From Primorskyibacter aestuariivivens (GTDB lineage Bacteria; Pseudomonadota; Alphaproteobacteria; Rhodobacterales; Rhodobacteraceae), in the NCBI RefSeq assembly GCF_028023675.1, contig NZ_JAQIOZ010000018.1, positions 1 to 64,000 of the forward strand: a stretch of DNA of 64,000 nucleotides, given 5' to 3'. The position numbers and the translations under genes were made by a program. The notes beneath the pieces are model-generated. The model saw only the letters and a program-made list of their open reading frames with translations. It did no database searches and was not told where the DNA came from. How positions within the stretch are numbered: the stretch's first letter is position 1; the number at the start of each line of letters is the position of its first letter. Below are positions 1 through 8,248 of this stretch, in pieces.

Positions 1-62
1 CGCTGTATTGCAGCTCTGACGGCGTACGTGGTCGTGGCGCTCCCGTGACGAACTTGTCCCAT
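1..62 (-). CDS. IS481-type transposase, N-terminal 20 residues only
   Basis: Only the first 20 codons lie in the window. They read MGQVRHGSATTTYAVRAAIQ, which I recognise as the conserved opening of a transposase group with an N-terminal helix-turn-helix and an IS481-like catalytic core. A purine-rich AAGGAAG lies just upstream of the ATG on the minus strand and is a good ribosome binding site. The rest of the gene, including the catalytic residues, is beyond the left edge, so I cannot say whether the copy is intact. Its position beside two broken helicase genes suggests that it took part in rearranging this region. Confidence 0.65.
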   Translation of the reverse strand, partial: MGQVRHGSATTTYAVRAAIQ

Positions 63-95
63 AATGCTTCCTTCAATTCCTGAGAAAAAATCACA
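1..95 (-). mobile_element. End of an IS481-type insertion sequence, cut by the window edge
   Basis: The minus strand reads out of the window into a transposase start at position 62. The element probably ends near position 95, where the minus strand begins TGTGATTTTTTC, just before the helicase fragment that stops at 99. The far end lies outside the window, so the terminal repeats cannot be compared and the exact boundary is an inference. Confidence 0.6.
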
Positions 96-98
96 CCA

Positions 99-450
99 TC
101 AAACCGTGGGATCAAACAGGTCGCGTACCCACCAGCGTCCCTGTTCATGGGTAAGGGTGACAGGGTCACCGGTCCGCGCCTTTGAAATGGCGTTCAGACT
201 GGCATCGCCGGCGCGCAAACGCCCGGCCCAATCGATGAATACCTGGCTCATGTCTGGCATGAGGTAGGTCCTGTCAGGTGGAAGACCCTTCACCTCGGGT
301 AGAACCGCATGCCGCCTCTGAATACTGTCGCCTTCCGAGGGAAGAAACGCGTGTGCGCCTTGCGTCATGACCGCAAGGCTGCGGCGGGCGCGGGTCATGG
401 CGACGTAGAACAGCCGGCGTGGCGCATCGAGGTCCTCGTTTCTCGACGGC
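99..450 (-). pseudogene. C-terminal fragment of a RecQ/UvrD-type DNA helicase
   Basis: The minus strand translates through EDLDAPRRLFYVAMTRARRS, the motif VI region of superfamily 1 helicases, also found in the UvrD-like C-terminal part of long RecQ-family proteins. About 80 more residues follow to a TGA at 99. Nothing upstream of about position 450 in this frame continues the protein, and no plausible start precedes the motif. The helicase core is therefore missing and the piece cannot be an active enzyme. The break coincides with the start of an unrelated, oppositely oriented helicase fragment. RecQ rather than UvrD is favoured only from the style of the C-terminal tail. Confidence 0.6.
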
Positions 451-2068
451 CGATCAACTGGCGCGGCGCGGCGGCAGGAAAGCTATTGGCTTTTGCGTAT
501 CACGCCGCCACGCGGATTTCATGGCTGAGTTCTCGCAGGCACGCGGCTTGCGCACCGTGGCTGTCCACTCTGGCGAAACCTCTGCACCCCGCGCCAGCGC
601 ATTACAGGCGCTCGAAAATGGAGATCTCGACATCGTCTACGCGGTCGACATTTTCAACGAAGGCGTCGATATTCCCGCCATCGACACCGTGTTGATGCTG
701 CGTCCGACCGAAAGCCCGGTAATCTGGTTGCAGCGGCTTGGGCGTGGTCTGCGCCGATCAGTAGAGAAAACGCATCTGGCCGTGATCGACTACATCGGCA
801 ACCACCGCATTTTCCTGATAAAAGCCAGAACGCTGTTGCGCGTTGGCGCAGGCGAGGGCGCGCTTCGGATCGCCCTGGAAAAACTCGATAGTCACGAGAT
901 CAGTTTTCCGGCTGGTTGCGAGGTCACCTATGAACTCGAAGCGCTCGATATTCTGAAGTCTTTGATCCGACAGCCGCGCGACGGCGAAGAATTGACCGCC
1001 TTCTACCGCGATTTCCGCGACCGGCACGGTGTGCGCCCTACGGCATCAGAGATTCAGCACGCAGGTTTCAATCCTGGTCGAACGGGCCATGCCGGTTGGC
1101 TGGGCTTCGTCAACGACATGGGCGATCTGACAAGCGATATGCATTCCGCCTGGACCGCAAACAAAGGCCTCCTGGACGAGATCGAGACCACACGCATGAC
1201 GCGCAGCTACAAGATGCTTGCCCTGCGCGGCATGATCGAGGCAGGCGCATTCCCGGGCCGCATTGCCATCGTAGACCTCGCTGAACGCGTCGCTCGGCTT
1301 GCGCGGCGCAACCCTGAAATCAAATCGGACCTCAGCGTCGATCCCGATGACACTGCAGCGATCCGTAGTTTGCTGACAAAGTTCCCGCTGAAGTTGCTTG
1401 GCGAACCCGAATGGTTCCGCCTTGGTCCAGGCACCTTCGAAACAACTATTGGCGGAAGCCATGATCTTCACCTGTCTGAATTGGCGTCAGAAATGGTCGA
1501 TTGGCGTCTGCTGCGGCATTTTCAGACCCACGGCATAACCTACGACCAACCTGACGAAACTCATCCTGCCAAAGCGGCCGAGGCTCCCGGCAGCAGTCCC
1601 ACGCCGCCCGCATTGGGTCCCAAGATTTGGGAGGAATACCAACGCGAACGTATCCCGCTTCTCTTTGGCGCCGTATTCAACACGGGGTCCTGGAACTCCG
1701 GCATCGTTGTGATCAAGGACGTCAACGTCAAGGCCATGATCCTGCTCGTGACAATGGACAAAAGCAGCATGTCGGTCGGCGATCACTATGCTGACGAATT
1801 CGCTAGCCCGACCCGCTTTGTCTGGCAGACCCAAACGAGAACACGTCGCACCAGCAGCCATGGAAAGATCATTTCAGGTGAAGAGCTTGGATGGACAGTC
1901 CACTTGTTCGTCAGGAAATCGAAACAGCGCGATGGCCGCGCCGCCCCCTTTCGCTACGCCGGGCCTGTTAGTTTTGCCGGCTGGGAAGGCGAAGCCCCGA
2001 TCAGTGTTCAATGGGAACTCGCCAAACCTTTGCCTGACGCCTTGAGACCGTTGTTTGGTTTGGAGTGA
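440..2068 (+). pseudogene. C-terminal part of a DEAD/DEAH-box helicase with a DUF3427 tail
   Basis: The frame begins abruptly inside the second RecA-like domain: GRKAIGFCVSRRHADFM, then DIVYAVDIFNEGVDIPAIDT and the motif VI sequence QRLGRGLRRS. The middle part carries no motif I know. The last 150 residues, with FNTGSWNSGIVV, MDKSS, FVWQTQTRTRR and FVRKSKQRDG, resemble the DUF3427 domain found at the C-terminus of superfamily 2 helicases linked to restriction and defence loci. The Walker A and DEAD motifs are absent because the first half of the gene is gone. A GTG near 419 could start translation, but the product would lack ATPase motifs I to III. I treat it as a remnant. Confidence 0.75.
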
Positions 2069-2410
2069 AGACTTTGTTGCACGATGCCCGCAATGCAAGG
2101 GGCGGGGAGCGGTCGTTCGCCACGCGGCGCACGAATGACCGGGATGCGCAGGAAACGGACAGCGAAAAATCGCAAATCGTGTTGCGACATGCAGCAGCGC
2201 CGTGCCGTAGCCCAGACCAATTTGCTCAGCCATCTACACGACCGGCCCATATTGCTGCCGTTCAGACGGGCTGACGTTCTGCACTGCAGTTCACCTGATC
2301 AGCCAGTTGCGCTTGCCGCAGTGAAGTCGGCAGAACAATCTGTCGATACACGCGAGCCTCGACTTCCTGTCATTGAATCGTGACATGGTTTTCAGTGACC
2401 TGCCCAAACC
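2069..2410. other. Gene-free stretch of 342 bases
   Basis: No frame gives a protein I can recognise, and the possible frames overlap without ribosome binding sites. The stretch lies between the helicase remnant and the convergent LysR gene. It probably consists of decayed sequence from the same rearranged region. No hairpin terminator is obvious. Confidence 0.4.
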
Positions 2411-3313
2411 TCAATCGCGGCTCTTGGGCAAGTTCTCGAGCAGGAAATCCAGCACCATCCGAACCGGGCTTGCGTCACCCACATTGGCTGGCCAGATCGC
2501 ATAGGTTTCTATGGGACGAAGCGGAACATCGGGTAGGAGGCGCACAAGCCTCCCGTTCCGCACATGGTCTTCAACCACCCCTCTCGGGACCGCAAGAACG
2601 CCAATCCCTTCGAGCGCAAGCTCTTCCGCCACCACCATGGAATCCAGCGTGATCGCGATGCGGGGCTCGACACGCTGAGCGGCAGGCCTCGGCTCGAGCA
2701 GAAACTCGTTCAGACGCAACCCGGGTGGAAACTCGATCCAGTCCCATGTCGCGAGATCTTCGATTACCTGCGCGGGCGACCGGGCCGTCACATAGTCTGG
2801 CGCTGCTGTCAGCCAGACTTCATGCCGTCGAAACAAGCGGGATTTGTACGCTGAATCCTTGAGACCCGACGTTCCACCCCGGATCGCGAGGTCGAACTGC
2901 GACCCCGGGAGATCGTTGAACGCGTCCGCGTAGGTGATCGAAAAGGTCAGTCCGGGAAACCTCTTCAGCAACTTGGGCCAGGTTACCCCGAACGCAGGGT
3001 GGTTTGCGCCTGAAGGCACCGTCACCCGGATGTGACCGACGGGCTGCGCCTTGCGCATGCGCATCGCCGCCATCCCCTTATCCGCCGCCTGAGTCATCAG
3101 ACGCGTGCTGCGCAGCAGTTCGGCCCCGGCATCGGTTAACGAGAGCTTCCGCGTTGACCGATAGAACAAGGGCAGATCGAGCTGCGTCTCGAGTTGGTTG
3201 ACATGGTGGCTCACAACCGATGGCGAAATGCCAAGCCGCTTCGCCGCCCCGCGAAACGATCCCGCATCCGCCACGGCCTGAAAAACCGCCATCCGGGCAA
3301 GGTGATCCATCAT
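2411..3313 (-). CDS. LysR-family transcriptional regulator
   Basis: This 300-residue protein has the family layout. A winged helix-turn-helix lies at about residues 1-60 (FRGAAKRLGISPSVVSHHVNQLE), a linker helix follows, and a periplasmic-binding-like effector domain fills residues 90-295. The start was placed at MMDHLARMAVF because family members begin just before the helix-turn-helix; a longer frame upstream has no support. The gene is divergent from the operon starting at 3432, with about 120 bases between, so it is the natural candidate to control that operon. Its effector cannot be deduced from the sequence. Confidence 0.85.
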   Translation of the reverse strand: MMDHLARMAVFQAVADAGSFRGAAKRLGISPSVVSHHVNQLETQLDLPLFYRSTRKLSLTDAGAELLRSTRLMTQAADKGMAAMRMRKAQPVGHIRVTVPSGANHPAFGVTWPKLLKRFPGLTFSITYADAFNDLPGSQFDLAIRGGTSGLKDSAYKSRLFRRHEVWLTAAPDYVTARSPAQVIEDLATWDWIEFPPGLRLNEFLLEPRPAAQRVEPRIAITLDSMVVAEELALEGIGVLAVPRGVVEDHVRNGRLVRLLPDVPLRPIETYAIWPANVGDASPVRMVLDFLLENLPKSRD

Positions 3314-3431
3314 TGTTCGACCATATCGAACACAGAAACGAAACTCACCTGTATAGTGCGAGGCAGAGTTCTGCCAGAAGATCAAACTGCGCGAAATGGT
3401 TGTGCGCACCACGAACCAAAGGAGCCCGATC
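3314..3431. promoter_or_regulatory. Divergent promoter region between the LysR gene and the gamma-glutamyl operon
   Basis: The 118-base gap separates two divergent genes, the standard arrangement for a LysR regulator and its target. A Shine-Dalgarno AAAGGAG at 3418-3424 precedes the ATG at 3432. The short element TTCG-ACCATAT-CGAA around 3317-3331 has the interrupted-dyad shape of LysR sites, but assigning it as the operator is an inference. Confidence 0.4.
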
Positions 3432-3665
3432 ATGGCCGCCATCGACACCAACCTCGTCTTCGCTCTCCGCCTTGCTGTCTCGCTGCGCCGCGCCGTCGCC
3501 CTGCTGCGCGGCCTTGCCGCGCGCCTGTCGACGCCCGTCGATCCGGGCGACGCACGCGCGCGCCGCGACTTCGTCTGGGCGATGACCGCACGCAACCCCG
3601 ACGCCTTTTCCAGCGATTTGGTCGTGCAGGCCATAATGCACACCTATCCCGAACACTTCTCATGA
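3432..3665 (+). CDS. Small protein of unknown function, first gene of the operon
   Basis: A 77-residue protein of no family I know. It starts MAAIDTNLVFALRLAVSLRR, is rich in Ala, Arg and Leu, and ends AIMHTYPEHFS. The segment DFVWAMTARNPDAFSSDL resembles short alphaproteobacterial orphan proteins, but I cannot name a domain. The ATG at 3432 has a good AAAGGAG seven bases upstream and was preferred over an earlier frame opening. The stop overlaps the next ATG as ATGA, so translation is probably coupled to the acetyltransferase. The location suggests a minor role in the same operon. Confidence 0.6.
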   Translation: MAAIDTNLVFALRLAVSLRRAVALLRGLAARLSTPVDPGDARARRDFVWAMTARNPDAFSSDLVVQAIMHTYPEHFS

Positions 3666-4219
3666 AAATGCGGAACCCTGCCATGACTGTGACCATCACC
3701 CGCGCAGAGACGCCCGAAGACCTCGACGCTGCGCGGGCGTTGATCCGCGCCTTCGTCGCATGGGCCATGGAACATGTAGCCAAAGGCGAAAACCCGAACC
3801 CGTCGGTCTTCTCCAACCTTGACGCTGAACTCACCGGTCTGCCGGGACGCTTCGGCCCGCCCTTGGGCTGTCTGCTGCTGGCTCGGCTTGAAGGGGCGCC
3901 GGTGGGCTGTGTCGCCTTCTACGGGCAGGACGCGACGACGATGGAAATCAAGCGCATGTTCGTGAGCCCCGATGCATGGGGTCACGGGATCGGCGCGCAA
4001 ATGCTGAAAGTGTTGCTGACCGAGGCCGAGGCTGCCGGATACGTCCGCTACCGTCTGTCCACCCATCGCGCACTGCACGCCGCCCAGTCGCTTTACCGGA
4101 GTGTCGGATTTCGTGACGTGCCCGGCTCACCGGATTTTCCGGGCATCGTCGAAGGCGTCGACATCTGCATGGAAATGATACCGGTCCGCGAGACCAAAGA
4201 GGAGAGCCGCCTTGCCTGA
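3662..4219 (+). CDS. GNAT-family N-acetyltransferase
   Basis: A protein of about 185 residues with the GNAT fold: VTITRAETPEDLDAARALI as the first strand and helix, then MEIKRMFVSPDAWGHGIGAQML as the acetyl-CoA pyrophosphate loop, and a C-terminal AAQSLYRSVGFRDVP. The start at 3662 overlaps the preceding stop (ATGA); the alternative ATG at 3683 fits the usual family N-terminus. The 3' end overlaps the next gene by eight bases, so it belongs to a coupled operon with two ChaC-like proteins and a dipeptidase. The acceptor substrate is unknown; a small amine or amino-acid derivative is likely. Confidence 0.85.
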   Translation: MKMRNPAMTVTITRAETPEDLDAARALIRAFVAWAMEHVAKGENPNPSVFSNLDAELTGLPGRFGPPLGCLLLARLEGAPVGCVAFYGQDATTMEIKRMFVSPDAWGHGIGAQMLKVLLTEAEAAGYVRYRLSTHRALHAAQSLYRSVGFRDVPGSPDFPGIVEGVDICMEMIPVRETKEESRLA

Positions 4220-4970
4220 ACTGACCGACCCTTTTGCCCATCACCCTGAGTTGCGCGATCGGATCGCGGACACCGAGACGTCCTACTTTCGAGCGTTCAA
4301 CGTTGAGGCGATCATGGCAGCAGACCCCCAACAAGAGGCGTTACGCGACTGGGTCCATACCGACGCACAGCGCGAGGCGATCCGGGCCGAGGCGCTGGCC
4401 GACCATTCGGGCGATCTGTGGATCTTCGGCTATGGGTCGCTGATGTGGGATCCGGCCTTGCGCTTTGCCGAGGTGCGGCGTGCCCATGTCGCGGGCCATG
4501 CCCGCCGCCTGATCCTGGTAGACACCAGGGGCGGCCGCGGCACCGAAGAGGCGCCGGGCCTGTTCGCGACGCTGGATGCCGTCGAAGGGTGCGACGGGTG
4601 CGAGGGGCTGGCCTTTCGGATCGCGGCGGCGGATGTCGAAGCAGAGACCGAGATCCTGTTCCGACGCGAGATGATCGCGCCCGGCTACCTCGCTCGGTTC
4701 GTCCCGGCCCGGATCGGCGATGCGGAGTTCCGCGTGTTGACCTTTGTCGCGGACCACGACGTTCCGGACGTGCGCCCCGACCTGACCCACGCGGAACAGG
4801 TCCGTTATATCGCCTATGGGGCGGGCGATCTTGGCACCAGCCGAGACTACCTTGCCAATATCGTCGGGCATTTCACGCATCTCGGGATAACCGATGCGCA
4901 TTGCAGCGACCTGTTATGCGCGGTGGATGCTCACCTCGCCGCACTCACAAACAAGGAATCTGCCCAATGA
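4212..4970 (+). CDS. ChaC-type gamma-glutamylcyclotransferase
   Basis: A 252-residue protein. After an N-terminal extension of about 70 residues comes the ChaC fold with LWIFGYGSLMWDP (the substrate-binding YGSL loop) and LFRREMIAPGY, whose Glu matches the catalytic residue of the family. Known ChaC enzymes split glutathione into 5-oxoproline and Cys-Gly in the cytosol. The start is a TTG at 4212 preceded by GGAGAG; no ATG lies at a suitable place. It overlaps the GNAT gene and is coupled through ATGA to the M19 dipeptidase, which could hydrolyse the Cys-Gly it releases. Glutathione as substrate is an inference. Confidence 0.85.
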   Translation: MPELTDPFAHHPELRDRIADTETSYFRAFNVEAIMAADPQQEALRDWVHTDAQREAIRAEALADHSGDLWIFGYGSLMWDPALRFAEVRRAHVAGHARRLILVDTRGGRGTEEAPGLFATLDAVEGCDGCEGLAFRIAAADVEAETEILFRREMIAPGYLARFVPARIGDAEFRVLTFVADHDVPDVRPDLTHAEQVRYIAYGAGDLGTSRDYLANIVGHFTHLGITDAHCSDLLCAVDAHLAALTNKESAQ

Positions 4971-6031
4971 CCGCGCCCACTCCCTTTTTCGACGGCCATA
5001 ACGACTTTCTGCTGCGATTACTGAAAACACCGACCCCACGTGAAGAGACCTGGCTGGGCACAGCTGGCCGCGGTCATCTGGACCTCGCTCGTATGAAGGA
5101 CGCGGGCTTTGCGGGAGGGCTGTTTGCAATCTTCGTGCCGCCCGCGTCCAGCGGCCCACCGCCCGACTTCAAGGCGCTGATGGCCGATCCGCCCTACGAC
5201 CTGCCGATGCCGCCCGAAATGAAACATCCGCAGGCACAGCCCGACGCGCTTGCCATGGCGGGGCTGTTGCACTGGATGGAACGCTCGGCACCTAATGACT
5301 TCCGCGTTTGCCGATCGGTGGCCGACATCCGCACAGCCATGAAGGCCGGCGTCATCGCGGGCGTGATGCATATGGAAGGGGCCGAGGCGATCGGCCCCGA
5401 CCTTGACGCGCTCTACCTGTTCTACGACATGGGCCTGCGCTCACTTGGCCCAGTCTGGAGCCGGCCGACGATCTTTGGCCACGGCGTGCCGATGGCCTTT
5501 CCGGGCAGCCCCGACACCGGGCCGGGCCTCACTGAGGCAGGCCTTGATCTGGTGCGCCTGTGCGATGAATTGGGCATCGTGATCGATCTGTCGCATCTGA
5601 ACGAAAAGGGTTTCGACGATGTGGCCCGCGTCTCGTCAGCCCCACTGGTGGCCACGCATTCCAACGCTCATGCGCTGTGTGACAGTCCGCGCAACCTGAC
5701 CGACCGGCAATTGCACATGATCCGCGAGCGCGGTGGCATGGTTGGGTTCAACTTTGCAACCTTCTACTTGAACGCCAATGGCACGGCGGACACAGGCACC
5801 GGCTGGGACGTGATGCTGCGCCACCTCGATCATCTGATCGCGCAGGCAGGCGAGGATCATGTCGGGCTGGGGTCGGACTTCGACGGTTGCGTCCTGCCCG
5901 ATCTGATCGGCGACGTCACCGGCGTACAGCACCTGTTCGAGGCGATGGCCGCGCATGGCTACGACGCCCTGCTGATCGCGAAACTTGCACGCAAGAACTG
6001 GCTCGCCTGTCTCGACCGGTGCCTGAACTGA
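4967..6031 (+). CDS. M19-family (renal-type) membrane dipeptidase homologue
   Basis: A 354-residue zinc dipeptidase of the M19 family. It shows the first metal pair in FFDGHNDFL (His11, Asp13), the bridging Glu in MHMEGAEAIG, the later His motifs in DLSHLNEKG and ATHSNAHALCDSPRNLTD, and the C-terminal VGLGSDFDG. No signal peptide or lipid anchor is visible, so it should be cytosolic. Relatives hydrolyse dipeptides, including Cys-Gly, and some act on D-residues. It overlaps genes on both sides (ATGA before, TGATG after), and the ChaC neighbours suggest Cys-Gly or gamma-glutamyl breakdown products as substrates. Confidence 0.9.
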   Translation: MTAPTPFFDGHNDFLLRLLKTPTPREETWLGTAGRGHLDLARMKDAGFAGGLFAIFVPPASSGPPPDFKALMADPPYDLPMPPEMKHPQAQPDALAMAGLLHWMERSAPNDFRVCRSVADIRTAMKAGVIAGVMHMEGAEAIGPDLDALYLFYDMGLRSLGPVWSRPTIFGHGVPMAFPGSPDTGPGLTEAGLDLVRLCDELGIVIDLSHLNEKGFDDVARVSSAPLVATHSNAHALCDSPRNLTDRQLHMIRERGGMVGFNFATFYLNANGTADTGTGWDVMLRHLDHLIAQAGEDHVGLGSDFDGCVLPDLIGDVTGVQHLFEAMAAHGYDALLIAKLARKNWLACLDRCLN

Positions 6032-6795
6032 TGTCCGTCCTGAAGCATCCGCCCATCGTCCCGACCCTGCGCCTCACGCGCACGCTTGTCGATCGGCTGC
6101 CGCCGCGCGTCGATGAACGCGGGCCCGTGATGCTCGAGGATCCCCCGCCGGAGTTCTACCACCGGACCGCTGCCGGGATCCTTGAGCGGCTCGACACGCA
6201 AGGCGCCGTCTGGGTTTTCGCTGCAGGATCCCTGATCTGGAACCCGCGCATGGAGGTGGCCGAACGCCGGGCCGCGCAAGTGACCGGGTGGCGGCGCGCG
6301 TTCTGCCTGACCGACCGGCGCTTCCGCGGCTGCCCCTCGACGCCGGGGCTGATGATGTCCCTCGACCGGGGCGGGGCCTGTTCCGGTGTGGTCCTGCGGA
6401 TGGACACTGGCGACGACCCGCTGGCCGCGCTGGTGAGCCTTCTGCAGAAAGAGCCCCCGGTACCGCCCGAACACGTGACGGCCGAAACCGAGACCGGCCT
6501 GGTCGAGGCGATACTCTTCGCCGCCGATTCCGGCTTTCCGCTGTACCGGCCCGAGCCCGCAATCGATGAGCTGGCCGACATGTTCGCCTCTGCCGTAGGG
6601 CACATCGGCACGATGGCTGAATACCTGCTGAACACCGTCACCGAACTGGAGCGGGCCGGCGTCTATGACCTGCATCTTTGGCAACTGCAGGAGATGGTGG
6701 CGGAGCGTCTGGAACGGCTGCCGGACCCTGTGTCTGCCGCTGTTGACGCTGTTGACGACGTTCACGCTGCAAACCGAACTTTTGCCGAGAGTTAA
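6031..6795 (+). CDS. Second, divergent ChaC-like protein
   Basis: A 254-residue protein related to the gene at 4212. The glycine loop reads VWVFAAGSLIWNP, so the Tyr of the usual YGSL motif is Ala. The segment LLQKEPPVPPEH keeps a Glu near the catalytic position. Residues such as AEYLLNTVTELERAGVYDLHLW near the C-terminus match ChaC proteins. The start overlaps the dipeptidase stop as TGATG, so it ends the operon. The loop change suggests altered substrate specificity or loss of activity. I am sure of the fold but not of catalysis. Confidence 0.75.
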   Translation: MSVLKHPPIVPTLRLTRTLVDRLPPRVDERGPVMLEDPPPEFYHRTAAGILERLDTQGAVWVFAAGSLIWNPRMEVAERRAAQVTGWRRAFCLTDRRFRGCPSTPGLMMSLDRGGACSGVVLRMDTGDDPLAALVSLLQKEPPVPPEHVTAETETGLVEAILFAADSGFPLYRPEPAIDELADMFASAVGHIGTMAEYLLNTVTELERAGVYDLHLWQLQEMVAERLERLPDPVSAAVDAVDDVHAANRTFAES

Positions 6796-6858
6796 CGCGC
6801 TGGACGAAGCCTTTGGCAAGTGCAGTGCGCACCGCTGCCGCCTAAGCAATCTGCAGTA

Positions 6859-7404
6859 TCAACGAGTTCGGCAGGCTGGTGACGAGTGTCCCCTTCCTGT
6901 GAAGCGGTCGCAAATTTCCGCACCTGCAAATTGGTTCATGCAGGGTTGTATTATCCGTCCACAAAGCGGCTGACGGCCGCCCTTCTCTGCGCAGGCCACG
7001 AAAGGCGGCTCTGGGTCGGCTGCATCCATCAGGTAGAAGATTTTTTGCCATTCCAGAGGGAACGGCCCTAGCAACCGCGCCAGCGTCACCTCCGGCCCCT
7101 GGGTTCCGCCCATGATCGTCTCGACGATATCTGGCGCGAGCAGCGTCAGCCGCAGCACGCGGGTCATGTAGGACGGCGCGATCCCCTCGCGTTCGGCCAG
7201 TTCATTGATCGTCGTAAACTCCCCCGACTCCAGCATCCGCTTCCAGCGCAACGCGCGGGCCAGAGCTTTGACCAGCGTGTTATCGGTCCTGCGCGGAAGC
7301 GCGGCGCCGGCGGGCAGCTGCATCTCCTTCCGCCCGCCGCGCTTCACCATGCGGAACGGAACATGGAGCGTCACCGTCTCAGGATTTGGCGCGCTGCGAG
7401 TCAT
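6859..7404 (-). CDS. Recombinase-linked DNA-binding protein (helix-turn-helix), C-terminus possibly altered
   Basis: A 181-residue protein whose first 120 residues match a family I recall directly downstream of large serine recombinases in alphaproteobacterial elements: VTLHVPFRMVKRGGRKEMQ, then the helix-turn-helix TINELAEREGIAPSYMTRVLRLTLLAPDIV and GPEVTLARLL. Its ATG overlaps the recombinase stop as ATGA, so the two are co-transcribed. After PLEWQ the sequence turns Cys- and Arg-rich and no longer looks like the family, which suggests that the original 3' end was replaced. It probably assists or regulates the recombinase. Confidence 0.65.
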   Translation of the reverse strand: MTRSAPNPETVTLHVPFRMVKRGGRKEMQLPAGAALPRRTDNTLVKALARALRWKRMLESGEFTTINELAEREGIAPSYMTRVLRLTLLAPDIVETIMGGTQGPEVTLARLLGPFPLEWQKIFYLMDAADPEPPFVACAEKGGRQPLCGRIIQPCMNQFAGAEICDRFTGRGHSSPACRTR

Positions 7405-8248
7405 ACGGCAGCGCCCATTTCCCCGGCCAACATTTCTCGCGAAAGGCCCCTGAGACCATCGACGCGGAGCCGCACATTCAGCCCGTCCGTGCCGATGTCC
7501 ACGCGCTCGACCAACAGCGCCACGATGCGCGACTGCTCGGCAGGGAAGAGTTCATCCCACAGCGGGTCGAGTTGCTGCAGCGCGGCGCGGGCGTCGGCCT
7601 CGGTGATCCCGTCGGCGTGGGCTCGCGCTGCTTTCCAAGTCCCTGCCACGATCTCAGGCTGGCAAGACACGGTGCGAAGCTTATCGACGACCGCGGCCTC
7701 GATGTCGCCGGCGGGCACGCGGCCGACCGGACACGCCCCGGCGCCATGCTTCAGCACCGTCTGGCTGACGTAATAGCGGTAGAGGCGGTCGCCCTTGCGG
7801 GTGTGGGTTGGCGAAAAGGCCGCGCCGTCCGGTCCGAAAAGCAGTCCCTTCAGCAGCGCTGGCGTCGCTGCCCTAGTGCGCGCGGCGCGCTTGCGCGGGC
7901 TCTCCTGCAAGATAGCGTGCACCCGGTCCCATTTTTCGCGATCGATGATGGCGTCGTGTTCGCCGGGATAGCTTTCTCCCTTGTGAACCGCCTCACCGAT
8001 ATAGGCGCGGTTGGAGAGCATCCGGTAGAGGTACTTCTTGTCGATCCGGTTGCCGCGGGGCGTCCGAAGACCCCGCATGCCGACCTCCCGAGCCAGTTCC
8101 GTGCAGGACCCGATCTCGAGGAATCGGGCGAAGATCCAGCGGACATGCACGGCGTTGTCCTTGTCGACCAGCAGTTTCCGATTCTCGACGCGATAGCCGA
8201 AAGGCGGCACCCCGCACATCCACATCCCCTTCTTGCGGCTGGCGGCTA
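7401..8248 (-). pseudogene. Large serine recombinase, 5' part removed by an IS6 element
   Basis: The frame gives about 280 residues of the C-terminal half of a large serine recombinase: GVPPFGYRVENRKLLVD and TPRGNRIDKKYLYRMLSNRAYIGE of the recombinase domain, then LKGLLFGPDGAAFSPTHTRKGDRLYRYYVSQ of the zinc-ribbon region (without an obvious Cys set) and a C-terminal helical part. The resolvase catalytic domain with its active Ser is missing because the frame runs straight into the IS6 element at 8249. The gene must be inactive here. It marks this locus as part of an old integrated element. Confidence 0.85.

Noticed and set aside
2065-2383. Small genes in the gap after the helicase remnant
   Set aside because: Several frames overlap each other without ribosome sites or recognisable sequence.
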